From: Bifidobacterium asteroides
GTDB taxonomy: Bacteria > Actinomycetota > Actinomycetes > Actinomycetales > Bifidobacteriaceae
Direction: 5' to 3'
Length of the DNA stretch: 64,000 nt
Assembly: GCF_003202755.1 (NCBI RefSeq)
Contig: NZ_QGLK01000001.1
Location: 744,001 to 808,000 of the forward strand
This document shows, one piece after another, positions 54,813-63,463 of this stretch. The first letter of the stretch is position 1; each line of letters begins with the position of its first letter. The translations under genes and the position numbers were made by a program. The notes below the pieces were generated by a model, which ran no database searches, was not told where the DNA came from, and saw only the letters and a list, made by a program, of their open reading frames with translations.

Positions 54813-56459
54813 ATGAAGAAGCAATCGGCCCTGACCATTGCCGGCGCCGGACTGTGCGTCATGGCGCTCACGCTGAGCGCCTGCGGCGGATCCGGTGGAT
54901 CTGACTCCTCAGCCAATAGTACCAACGGCGGCAGCTCGGATGCCGTCATCTCGTTCTTCAACCCTGAACCGACCAATCCTCTCATCCCTGGCATGACCAA
55001 CGAAGTGGGGGGCGGCAACCCCATCGACCTCATGTTCTCCAAGCTGGTACGCTTCGATGACAAGGGCAAACCAGTCAACGAGATCGCAAAGCAGATCAAG
55101 GCCAATGAGGACAACACCCAGTACACCGTGACCATCAACGACGGCTGGAAGTTCTCGGATGGCACCCCGGTCACCGCACAGTCCTTCACCAAAGCCTGGT
55201 CCTGGGCGGCCAACATCGGTAACAAGCCGCTGGCCTCCAGCTTCTTCGCCAACATCAAGGGTTATGACGACCTGCAGAAGGAGGGCACCCCTGGCGAGGC
55301 CCAGCTGTCCGGCTTGAAGGTCATCGATGACAAGACCTTCACCGTGGATCTCAGTTCGCCCTCGTCCACCTTCCCCATTCAGGTGGGCTACACCGCTTTT
55401 GCGCCGCTGCCTGAGTCCTTCTATAAGGACACCAAGGCCTTTGGCGAGAAGCCAGTGACCGTGGGGCCCTACAAGTTCCAGTCCTGGGAGCACAACAAGT
55501 CCATAAAGCTGGTCAAGGACTCCACTTACAAGGGCGGTATCAAGGTCAAGAACGGCGGTGTTGAGTTCCGGTCCTACACCGATCCCACCGCGGCTTACCG
55601 CGACGTGCAGGCCGGCAACCTGGATGTACTCGACACTCTGCCCGCCTCGGCTCGCAAAACCTTCCAGACCGACAACACGGTCCAGGCCGTCAACGACCCG
55701 GGTTCGGTCATCCAGATGTTCACCATCCCGACCTACATGAAGCACTTCGGCCAGGATCAGGAGGGCAAGCTACGTCGCCAGGCCGTCTCCATGTCTATCG
55801 ACCGAGCAAGCATCATCAAGAAGGTGCTGTCCGGAACCGCCAAGGAGGTCCACGACTTCACGGCCCCCGTCATCCCCGGCTATTCAACCAGCATCAAGGG
55901 ATCCGACGTGCTCAAGTACAACCCGTCCAAGGCCAAGGAGCTCTGGGCCGAGGCCAACAAGATCTCCCCATGGGGCGAGGGCGACACCTTCAAAATCGCC
56001 TACAACGCCGATGGTGCTCACAAGGAGATCTACGATGCCGTCACCAACTCCATCAAGAACGCCCTGGGCATCCAGGCTGCGGGCAACCCTTTGCCCACCT
56101 TCAGCGAGTTCCGCTCCAACGTGCAGAACGGCAAGTTCAATGACTCGGCCTTCCGCTCTGGCTGGCAGCCTGACTACCCCTCGCCTGAGAGCTATCTGTC
56201 GAGTAACTTCTCCAGCTCGGTATCCAACGGTAACACCTACAGGAACCCCGAGTTTGACGCCCTGTTGAACAAAGCAGCCTCCGCCAAGAGCATCGACGAG
56301 GCCAACAAGATCTACCAGCAGTCCGAGGAGGTGCTCTTCCGCGATTTGCCAGCAGTCCCGCTCTACTACCAGAACTCCAACGGCGTGGCCGCGAAGAACA
56401 TCAAAGGATTTTCCTTCACCTGGAAGGGAACCCCCGCCTACTACAACATCAGCAAGTGA
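54813..56459 (+). CDS. oppA: Oligopeptide ABC transporter, substrate-binding lipoprotein (copy 2)
   Basis: A 548-residue paralogue of copy 1 with lipobox LTLSAC and the same core motifs (FSDGTPVTAQSFTKAWSWA, VGPYKFQSWEHN, RRQAVSMSIDRASIIKKVL, RDLPAVPLYY). The first 50 mature residues and several surface segments differ, which fits a different peptide preference; specificity is not readable. Ends 45 bases before a strong terminator. Confidence 0.95.
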   Translation: MKKQSALTIAGAGLCVMALTLSACGGSGGSDSSANSTNGGSSDAVISFFNPEPTNPLIPGMTNEVGGGNPIDLMFSKLVRFDDKGKPVNEIAKQIKANEDNTQYTVTINDGWKFSDGTPVTAQSFTKAWSWAANIGNKPLASSFFANIKGYDDLQKEGTPGEAQLSGLKVIDDKTFTVDLSSPSSTFPIQVGYTAFAPLPESFYKDTKAFGEKPVTVGPYKFQSWEHNKSIKLVKDSTYKGGIKVKNGGVEFRSYTDPTAAYRDVQAGNLDVLDTLPASARKTFQTDNTVQAVNDPGSVIQMFTIPTYMKHFGQDQEGKLRRQAVSMSIDRASIIKKVLSGTAKEVHDFTAPVIPGYSTSIKGSDVLKYNPSKAKELWAEANKISPWGEGDTFKIAYNADGAHKEIYDAVTNSIKNALGIQAAGNPLPTFSEFRSNVQNGKFNDSAFRSGWQPDYPSPESYLSSNFSSSVSNGNTYRNPEFDALLNKAASAKSIDEANKIYQQSEEVLFRDLPAVPLYYQNSNGVAAKNIKGFSFTWKGTPAYYNISK

Positions 56460-56504
56460 GGTGACGGGAGCTTGAATCACACACCCCAAAACTGATACTG
56501 CCTG

Positions 56505-56548
56505 GGCCGGCGCGGGAGGATTTACTCCGCGTCGGCCTTGGTGTTTTT
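56505..56548 (+). terminator. Strong terminator between oppA2 and oppB
   Basis: GGCCGGCGCGGGAG, loop GATTTA, CTCCGCGTCGGCC form a long GC-rich stem with one mismatch and one bulge, followed by TTGGTGTTTTT. It should make the binding-protein messages more abundant than those of the membrane parts. Downstream (56549-56649) only the oppB ribosome site (AAAGGAG) is clear. Confidence 0.8.
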
Positions 56549-56649
56549 GCACCCCTGTTGAGGTGTGCTGGTAGACTCAAACAAGAATTTTTGCGGCGGC
56601 CCCGATCCCCATGCCGATCCCGGTCGCGGATGACAAAGGAGAATAGCCG

Positions 56650-57576
56650 ATGGGTAAATATCTTCTGCGACGTATTCTGCAGATGATCCCCGTCGTTCTT
56701 GGCACGACGCTTCTGATATACGCGCTAGTCTTTGCGCTTCCTGGTGACCCTGTGGCCGCCATGTTCGGGGACAAGCCGGTCAATCAGGCCGTTGCCGCAC
56801 AGATACGTTCGGAATACAATCTCGACAAGCCCTTCATCGTGCAGTACGTGCTTTTTCTGAAGAACGCACTGACCCTGAACTTTGGCAATACCTTCGCCGG
56901 TCAGCCTGTGATCAGCGTTATCGGCAGGGCCTTCCCAGTGACCATTAAGCTGGCTTTGATGGCCTTCGTCTTCGAGGGCATCTTCGGCGTGATCTTCGGC
57001 ATCATCGGCGGCCTGACCAAGGGCAAGTGGTCGGACAACATCATCCTGGTCCTCTCCCTGCTGCTGATTTCGGTGCCTACCTTCGTCACCGGCTTCATTC
57101 TGCAGTACCTGTTCGGTGTTAAATGGCATCTGCTGCCAGCCACGGCCGGAGCCAATCCGGGCTTTATTGATTTGCTCATGCCAGCCATCGTGCTGGGATC
57201 CGTATCCATGGCCTCCATCATCCGTCTAACCAGGACGGAGATCACTTCAAACATTTCCGAGGATTACGTGCGCACGGCCCGGGCCAAAGGCATGAGCAAC
57301 CGATCTGTCATCGTCCGGCATGTATTGCGCAACTCTCTGATTCCCGTGGTCACCTACCTGGGCGCCGACATCGGCGGACTCATGGGCGGGGCCATGATCA
57401 CCGAGCGCATCTTCAATATCCAGGGCGTGGGCAACACCCTCTACCAGGCCATCCTGAGGGGCGAAGGCACCCTGGTGGTCTCCATCGTGACCATTCTGGT
57501 CCTGATCTTCGTCATCACCAGCCTCCTGGTCGATCTGCTCTACGCAGTGCTCGATCCGCGGATCCGGTATGCGTGA
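56650..57576 (+). CDS. oppB: Oligopeptide ABC transporter permease OppB
   Basis: A 308-residue inner-membrane permease with six helices. MGKYLLRRILQMIPVVLGTT is the typical OppB start, and YVRTARAKGMSNRSVIVRHV is the EAA loop that docks to the ATPase. Partner of OppC, which begins just after its stop. Confidence 0.95.
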   Translation: MGKYLLRRILQMIPVVLGTTLLIYALVFALPGDPVAAMFGDKPVNQAVAAQIRSEYNLDKPFIVQYVLFLKNALTLNFGNTFAGQPVISVIGRAFPVTIKLALMAFVFEGIFGVIFGIIGGLTKGKWSDNIILVLSLLLISVPTFVTGFILQYLFGVKWHLLPATAGANPGFIDLLMPAIVLGSVSMASIIRLTRTEITSNISEDYVRTARAKGMSNRSVIVRHVLRNSLIPVVTYLGADIGGLMGGAMITERIFNIQGVGNTLYQAILRGEGTLVVSIVTILVLIFVITSLLVDLLYAVLDPRIRYA

Positions 57577-57592
57577 GGGAGAGGGACCGACT

Positions 57593-58597
57593 ATGAGTGA
57601 AACGGCAATGAACGAGTCAAGCGAACAGAACGAAAGCCAGGCCCGCGTCTACTTCCCCGGCCCCCTGCCGGGGCAGGAGCGGTTCGTGGCCCCCATTGAC
57701 GAGACGCCCCTGCGCGAGGTGGACTCGGTGGATGAGGACGTGCCGCCCACCAGTATGTGGGCCGACGCCTGGAAGACCCTGAGGCGCAACCCGCTCTTCA
57801 TCATCTCTGCAATCCTGGCGATCGTGGTCATCCTGGTGGCCCTCTTCCCCAACCTCTTCGCCAAGCAGGACCCCATGGCCTGCAATCTTTCCAATTCCCT
57901 GGAGCCGGGCCGGCCGGGACATCCCTTTGGCTTCGACCTGCAGGGCTGCGATGTCTACAGCCGCGTCATCCACGGGGCTCGAACCTCGGTGGCCATCGGC
58001 ATCATGACCACCATTCTGGTCACCGTCTTCGGCGGGCTCATCGGCGCAATTGCTGGATTCTTCGGGGGCTGGGTTGACGCAGTGCTCAGCCGCATCACCG
58101 ACATCTTCTTCGCCATCCCCATGATTCTGGGCGCCATCGTGCTCCTGCAGATGTTCCGTACCTCCACCTCACTGTGGAAGATCATCCTGACACTGACACT
58201 CTTCGGCTGGGTCAACATGGCGCGCATCACCCGCAGTGCCGTCCTGGAGGCCAAGAACCTGGAGTTCAACACCGCTTCCACGGCCTTGGGCTCCACGCCC
58301 TTGCGCAACCTCTTCCGGCACATCATGCCCAACTCACTGGCCCCGGTCATCGTCATGGCCACCATGTCGCTGGGCAGCTACATCGTCTCGGAGGCTACCC
58401 TGAGCTTCCTGGGCATCGGCCTGCCCTCCACCGTGGTCTCCTGGGGCGGGGACATCTCAACGGCCCAGAGCCTGCTGACCACCAATCCCTCGGTCCTCTT
58501 CTATCCCTCCGCAGCCCTGGCCATCACTGTGCTGGCCTTCATCATGATGGGTGACGCGGTCAAGGATGCATTGGATCCCAAGAGCAGAACGGCCTGA
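57593..58597 (+). CDS. oppC: Oligopeptide ABC transporter permease OppC
   Basis: A 334-residue permease with a long polar N-terminal tail, six helices, the GTDLQGRD-like FGFDLQGCDVYSRVIHGAR segment and an EAA loop (EFNTASTALGSTPLRNLFRH). ATG 57593 has GGGAGAGGGA upstream; an in-frame ATG at 57569 overlaps oppB. Partner of OppB. Confidence 0.94.
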   Translation: MSETAMNESSEQNESQARVYFPGPLPGQERFVAPIDETPLREVDSVDEDVPPTSMWADAWKTLRRNPLFIISAILAIVVILVALFPNLFAKQDPMACNLSNSLEPGRPGHPFGFDLQGCDVYSRVIHGARTSVAIGIMTTILVTVFGGLIGAIAGFFGGWVDAVLSRITDIFFAIPMILGAIVLLQMFRTSTSLWKIILTLTLFGWVNMARITRSAVLEAKNLEFNTASTALGSTPLRNLFRHIMPNSLAPVIVMATMSLGSYIVSEATLSFLGIGLPSTVVSWGGDISTAQSLLTTNPSVLFYPSAALAITVLAFIMMGDAVKDALDPKSRTA

Positions 58598-58608
58598 GTG
58601 GAGGAAGC

Positions 58609-60606
58609 ATGACTGAAGCAGACAAGAACATGACTACCAATCAGGAAAATCAGCCCCTGCTCGACGTACGGGACCTGCAGGTGGACTTCACCGCCGATGG
58701 GCGCACCGTTCATGCAGTTCGCGACGCTTCCTTTAACGTCTATCCCGGCCAGTGGGTGGCCATCGTGGGGGAGTCCGGCTCGGGCAAGTCCACCTCGGCC
58801 ATGGCTGTGCTGGGTCTTCTGCCCGGTACTGGCAAGGTGACCGGGGGTAGCATCCGGCTTAAGGGCCGCGAGCTGGTGGGTCTGGACCGCAAGGACTACG
58901 AGGCGCTGCGCGGTTCCCAGGTGGGCCTGGTTCCGCAGGACCCCATGAGCAATCTGAACCCGGTCTGGCGCATCGGCTCCCAGGTCAAGGAAGCGCTGAC
59001 CGCCAACCATATGGATGTCTCACGGGAGAAGCGCTCCCGGTTGGCAAAGGCCCTGGTTGGCGACGAAGAGGTGAAGGTAAAGAAGTCTGACGACGAGCTC
59101 TTCATCTCCTCCAAGGACCTGCCCGGTCTGCTCGAGGCTGCTCGCCAGGCCCTGAGTGATGCCGGGGTTGTCGACGTGGACAAGACCATGGAGGCCATGA
59201 AGGCCGAGTGGGATGTGGGCTCCGAGACCCGCTGGGGCGTGGCCAAGTCCCTGATCGACGCCGGTATGGATGACGACAAGGCCTGGGAGCTGGCCAAGGA
59301 GCATGTGACCGGCTCGGACATGAATGACCGCATCGCCGGCCTGCTGTCGGAGGCTGGACTGCCTGAGGCCGCCACCAGGGCGCGGCAGTATCCGCATGAG
59401 TTTTCCGGCGGAATGCGTCAGCGTGCCCTGATCGCTATCGGCCTGGCCTCCCGGCCCGACCTTCTGATTGCGGACGAACCCACCAGCGCTCTGGATGTGA
59501 CCGTCCAAAAACGGATTCTGGACCACCTGCGCAGCCTGACTGAGTCCTTGGGCACCGCTGTGCTCTTCATCACCCACGATCTGGGTCTGGCAGCCGAGCG
59601 CGCCCAGCACATCGTGGTCATGTACAGGGGCCAGGTGGTGGAGTCAGGGCCCAGCCTGGAGGTCCTGCAGCACCCCCAGCACCCCTACACAAAGCGGTTG
59701 GTCCAGGCCGCGCCCTCGCTGGCCTCCCAGCGCATCATCTCCGCCAAGCAGCGTGGTCAGGATGCCGAGGGCCTGCTGGAGCATCACGTCAAGGGCGAGA
59801 GCACCCTGGAGCGCAGTGAGCATGTCATCACCGTGGAGCACCTGACCCGTGAATTCAGGCTGCCGCGGCGTAAGGAAATGTTCAAGGCCGTGGACGACGT
59901 CTCCTTCTCGGTCAAGCGGGGGACCACCCTGGCTATCGTGGGGGAGTCCGGCTCGGGCAAGTCCACCGTGGCCAACATGGTTCTGCACCTGCTCAAGCCC
60001 ACCTCAGGTCGGGTGACCTACGAGGGCCAGAACATCGCCGACTTCGGCAGCCACCAGCTCATGGAGTTCCGTCGGCACGTGCAGCCGGTCTTCCAGAACC
60101 CCTACGGCTCCCTGGACCCCATGTACTCCATCTACCGCTCCATCGAGGAGCCCCTGCGCATCCACAAGATCGGCAACGCCAAGTCCAGGCAGAAGCGGGT
60201 CAAGGAGCTGCTGGACATGGTGGAGATGCCCGAGTCGGTCATGGGGCGCTACCCCAACGAGCTCTCCGGCGGACAGCGTCAGCGTATCGCCATCGCCCGG
60301 GCTATGGCACTGAATCCGGATGTGATCATCTGCGACGAGGCCGTCTCTGCCCTTGACGTGCTGGTCCAGGACCAGGTGCTGCGGCTGCTCAACGACCTGC
60401 AGGCCGAGCAAGGTCTGAGCTACCTGTTCATCACCCACGATCTGGCTGTGGTCAGGCAGATCGCCGACGAGGTGGTGGTCATGCAGCACGGCCGGCTTGT
60501 GGAGCACGCCACCACCGACGAGGTCTTCGACCACCCGCAGCGCCAGTACACCAAGGATCTGCTGGACGCCATCCCCGGCGGCAAGCTGCGCCTGGGTCTT
60601 GACTAG
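58609..60606 (+). CDS. oppD: Fused two-domain oligopeptide ABC ATPase (OppD-OppF)
   Basis: A 665-residue protein joining both ATPase subunits. Domain 1 (about 15-370) has GESGSGKST, Q-loop VPQDPMSNLNP, signature FSGGMRQRALI and LIADEPTSALD; domain 2 (about 405-650) has GESGSGKST, FQNPYGSLDP, LSGGQRQRIAI and ICDEAVSALD. In domain 1 about 95 extra, mostly helical and charged residues (roughly 135-255) separate the Q-loop from the signature; OppD normally has about 60 residues there in all. The domain-1 D-loop and the second Walker B EAVSALD (Glu kept) look active. Start ATG with GGAGGAAGC. Confidence 0.94.
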   Translation: MTEADKNMTTNQENQPLLDVRDLQVDFTADGRTVHAVRDASFNVYPGQWVAIVGESGSGKSTSAMAVLGLLPGTGKVTGGSIRLKGRELVGLDRKDYEALRGSQVGLVPQDPMSNLNPVWRIGSQVKEALTANHMDVSREKRSRLAKALVGDEEVKVKKSDDELFISSKDLPGLLEAARQALSDAGVVDVDKTMEAMKAEWDVGSETRWGVAKSLIDAGMDDDKAWELAKEHVTGSDMNDRIAGLLSEAGLPEAATRARQYPHEFSGGMRQRALIAIGLASRPDLLIADEPTSALDVTVQKRILDHLRSLTESLGTAVLFITHDLGLAAERAQHIVVMYRGQVVESGPSLEVLQHPQHPYTKRLVQAAPSLASQRIISAKQRGQDAEGLLEHHVKGESTLERSEHVITVEHLTREFRLPRRKEMFKAVDDVSFSVKRGTTLAIVGESGSGKSTVANMVLHLLKPTSGRVTYEGQNIADFGSHQLMEFRRHVQPVFQNPYGSLDPMYSIYRSIEEPLRIHKIGNAKSRQKRVKELLDMVEMPESVMGRYPNELSGGQRQRIAIARAMALNPDVIICDEAVSALDVLVQDQVLRLLNDLQAEQGLSYLFITHDLAVVRQIADEVVVMQHGRLVEHATTDEVFDHPQRQYTKDLLDAIPGGKLRLGLD

Positions 60607-60643
60607 GTATCCTTTGTACAGACTCACAAGGAAATGAGGCATC

Positions 60644-61492
60644 ATGGGATTGTTCGGTTTCGGCAGGAAACGCGCCAAGAGGCAGGCCGAGGAGAACATC
60701 GAGGATCAGGAGGACCAGTCCAAGGGGCCCGACAAGTTCGAGAGCGCTGAGGAATCCACTGAGAAATCCGATCTGACATCAGAGGAGGACCGTGACGAGA
60801 CGGCTGCGGAACAGGACGAAGCCGAGCAGAGCGGCCAGGGTCCCTGGGACAGCATGGATCCCGAGGCCCCCGATACCGATGAGTACCTTGATATCGGCGC
60901 CCTGATGTTGCCCTTCCTACAGGGCAGCGAGCTGAGGCTCAAGGCCAACTCGCAGACTGGAGACGTGCTGGGAGCCACCATCACCTACGGGTCCTCCAGT
61001 CTGGAGCTGGAGCCCTTCGCGGCACCCAAGTCCCTGGGCCTGTGGGACGAGGTCCGGGCCGACCTGCTCAAGGCCAACCCTTCCTGCGAGGAGGTGGACG
61101 GCGTCTTTGGGAAGGAGCTGACCCTGCCCGTCAAGGTCAAAGGCAAGAACCTGCTGACACGGGTGGTGGGCATCGATGGACCCCGTTGGATGCTGCGAGG
61201 CATCTTCTCCGGCCCTGCAGCTAAGGGAGGCAAGGAGAAGGATGTTCTCGACGGCTACCTGGCCGACCTGGTGGTGGTCCGTGGCGATGAGCCCCTGGCC
61301 CCCCGTGACTTGGTTCCCATGCATGCGCCCATCACCCCCAATCAGCGCCGAGGAGAAGCCGAAGATACGGAGTCCAAGGACGATGAGGCAGCGCAGATCC
61401 CCGACAAGCCGGAGGGCCCCTTCAACTCGGATCAGCAGACCGAGGTGAAGACCACACTGTCACGCGGACCTATGTTCTCGGAGGTCCGCTAA
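60644..61492 (+). CDS. DUF3710 protein
   Basis: A 282-residue actinobacterial protein. Residues 1-75 are charged and probably disordered (MGLFGFGRKRAKRQ, then Glu-rich); the rest is the DUF3710 domain (YLDIGALMLP, RWMLRGIFSGPAA, DLVVVRGDEPLAPRDLVPM). Function is unknown; it usually lies beside DUF3159, as here (4-base gap). Confidence 0.88.
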   Translation: MGLFGFGRKRAKRQAEENIEDQEDQSKGPDKFESAEESTEKSDLTSEEDRDETAAEQDEAEQSGQGPWDSMDPEAPDTDEYLDIGALMLPFLQGSELRLKANSQTGDVLGATITYGSSSLELEPFAAPKSLGLWDEVRADLLKANPSCEEVDGVFGKELTLPVKVKGKNLLTRVVGIDGPRWMLRGIFSGPAAKGGKEKDVLDGYLADLVVVRGDEPLAPRDLVPMHAPITPNQRRGEAEDTESKDDEAAQIPDKPEGPFNSDQQTEVKTTLSRGPMFSEVR

Positions 61493-61496
61493 GGCT

Positions 61497-62183
61497 GTGA
61501 AGCAGAAGCATTCCGGGCTGGCAGCGCTGGCTGACGATGATTTCTCCGTCATGGAGGCCATCGGCGGCTGGCGGGGGATTGTCGAGTCGCTGCTGCCGGG
61601 GCTGGTATTTCTGGTTTTCTTTCTAGTTACCGGCCGTCTGGGGCTGACTGTGGCGATTTCGGCGGTCCTGGCCGTTGTGCAGCTCTTGATTCGTCTGGTC
61701 CAGCGGCAGTCCTTTCTGGGGGCGCTGGCCGGTCTGCTTTCGGTAGGCATCTGCCTGGTGGCCGCATGGCTGACCCGGGATGCCCGCAATTATTATCTGC
61801 CAGGATTCCTGACCAACGGATTCTGGATCATCGTTCTTGGGGCCTCGCTGCTGGCACGGATGCCTGGCATCGGCCTGCTGGTGGAGTATCTGCGCCGACC
61901 CGTCGTCTCCGGGTGGAGACAATGGCTGGCCTCCTGGCGCAGTGAACCAGAGCTGGTACTGGCCTATAATCAGGCCACCTTGGTCTGGATTGCCGTCTTT
62001 GCGCTGCGCCTGCTGGTCCAGGTGCCGCTCTATTTGACTGGTTCCGTCGGGTTTCTTGGCGCCGCACGCCTGATCCTGGGCCTCCCCCTGTTTGCTCTGG
62101 GCATTTGGGTCAGCTGGCTGCTGATCGGCGGCCCCTACCATCGTCGTCAGGCCGACCAGGAGGTTCATGCCGATCATGACTGA
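61497..62183 (+). CDS. DUF3159 membrane protein
   Basis: A 228-residue membrane protein with about six helices and the family start MEAIGGWRGIVESLLPGLVF; RDARNYYLPGF and YNQATLVW are typical. GTG start. Function unknown. Its stop overlaps the methyltransferase by 17 bases. Confidence 0.88.
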   Translation: MKQKHSGLAALADDDFSVMEAIGGWRGIVESLLPGLVFLVFFLVTGRLGLTVAISAVLAVVQLLIRLVQRQSFLGALAGLLSVGICLVAAWLTRDARNYYLPGFLTNGFWIIVLGASLLARMPGIGLLVEYLRRPVVSGWRQWLASWRSEPELVLAYNQATLVWIAVFALRLLVQVPLYLTGSVGFLGAARLILGLPLFALGIWVSWLLIGGPYHRRQADQEVHADHD

Positions 62184-63462
62184 GACCAGGGTTCGTCTGC
62201 GCATCGAACGCTATGCCGACCAAGGCCGTTGCGTAAGCCACCTGGAGGACGGCCGGGTGGTCTTCATCCGCTTCGCCCTGCCCGGGGAGCTGGTGGAGGT
62301 CCTCCTGGACGAGCCTCACGGCCGGGCCGGCAGATTCGCCACGGGCGAGGTAACTCAGGTGTTGGAGGCCAGCCCTGACCGACGCGAACCCGTCTGGCCC
62401 CTGGCGGGACCCTTGGCCTGGGGAGGCGGCCTGGGTGGCGCTGATCTGATTCACGTCAGCCTGCCCGGTCAGCTGACCTGGAAGGCTGATCTGATTGGTC
62501 AGCAGATGTCCCGTCTGGGCGGGGTGGACGTCCAGGTGCCGGTGGCTCGTGTTCCCGGCGATGAGGAGCTGAGCGGCCTGCACTGGAGGACACGAATCGA
62601 GTTGGTGGCCGACGATCGGGGCCGCCCCTCCATGCGTCGGCGGGGATCGCATGACCGCCTGCCGATTCAGACCATGCCCCTGGCCACCCAGGAGCTGCTG
62701 GATCAGGCCGACGAACTGGGCATCTGGGAGGGCGGCCTGCCCGCCGGTGCCCGCATACGCCTGGCCGTGCCCCAGCCGCGCGACGGGGGACCGGTCGGTG
62801 ACAACTACGCCCTGCTGGTGGACGGTCGCCTGAGTAAGGGGAGCCGCCTGCTGACAGAGCGGCTGGTGGCTGGGGCAGGACCTGTGTACCAGGTCCGGGC
62901 CGACGGATTCTGGCAGGTCCACCGTCAGGCACCGGTCATGCTGACCAAGGCGGTCCTGGACCAGGCCAGGCAGGCCCTGGACGGGGTGGCCGAGCCGGTC
63001 ATCTGGGACCTCTACTGCGGGTCAGGGCTCTTCACCCTGCCCCTGGCCGCTCTGGCCGACGGACGGGCCCGGCTCCTGGCCGTGGAAGGGTCCGCCGGAG
63101 CCATTGCCAGTGCGAAAAACAACGTAAAGCGGGCTGGACTGGACCGGGTGGCCCTGCGTCGGGGGGATGTGGCCAAGGTCCTGGCTGGCGGTGCTCCCAA
63201 GGGGCTGGGCCATCCCGACCTGATCCTGCTGGATCCGCCCAGGGCCGGCGCCAAGGCTCAGGTCTGCCGACTGCTGGCCGCCAGCGGGGCGTGGACCATC
63301 ATCTATGTGGCCTGCGACCCGACCAGCCTGGCCAGGGATACGGCCACCCTGATCTCCCTGGGCTACAGCCCCAAGCACCTCGAGGCCTTTGACATCTACC
63401 CGATGACCCACCACGTGGAGACCGTGGCGGTCTTCACCCGCACGACGGGAAGGCGACGCTGA
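62167..63462 (+). CDS. RNA uracil-5-methyltransferase, TrmA/RumA family
   Basis: A 431-residue SAM-dependent methyltransferase with an N-terminal TRAM domain (VRLRIERYADQGRCVSHLED), motif I WDLYCGSGLFTLPLA, motif LLDPPRAGAK, catalytic Cys in YVACDPTSLARD, and FWQVHRQAP. It probably methylates a uridine in 23S rRNA or tRNA. The iron-sulfur cysteines of E. coli RumA are missing (WPLAGPLAWGGGLGGADL stands in that place), as in other Actinobacteria. ATG 62167 has AGGAGG 3 bases upstream; ATG 62176 is an alternative with wider spacing. Confidence 0.9.
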   Translation: MPIMTETRVRLRIERYADQGRCVSHLEDGRVVFIRFALPGELVEVLLDEPHGRAGRFATGEVTQVLEASPDRREPVWPLAGPLAWGGGLGGADLIHVSLPGQLTWKADLIGQQMSRLGGVDVQVPVARVPGDEELSGLHWRTRIELVADDRGRPSMRRRGSHDRLPIQTMPLATQELLDQADELGIWEGGLPAGARIRLAVPQPRDGGPVGDNYALLVDGRLSKGSRLLTERLVAGAGPVYQVRADGFWQVHRQAPVMLTKAVLDQARQALDGVAEPVIWDLYCGSGLFTLPLAALADGRARLLAVEGSAGAIASAKNNVKRAGLDRVALRRGDVAKVLAGGAPKGLGHPDLILLDPPRAGAKAQVCRLLAASGAWTIIYVACDPTSLARDTATLISLGYSPKHLEAFDIYPMTHHVETVAVFTRTTGRRR

Positions 63463-63463
63463 C

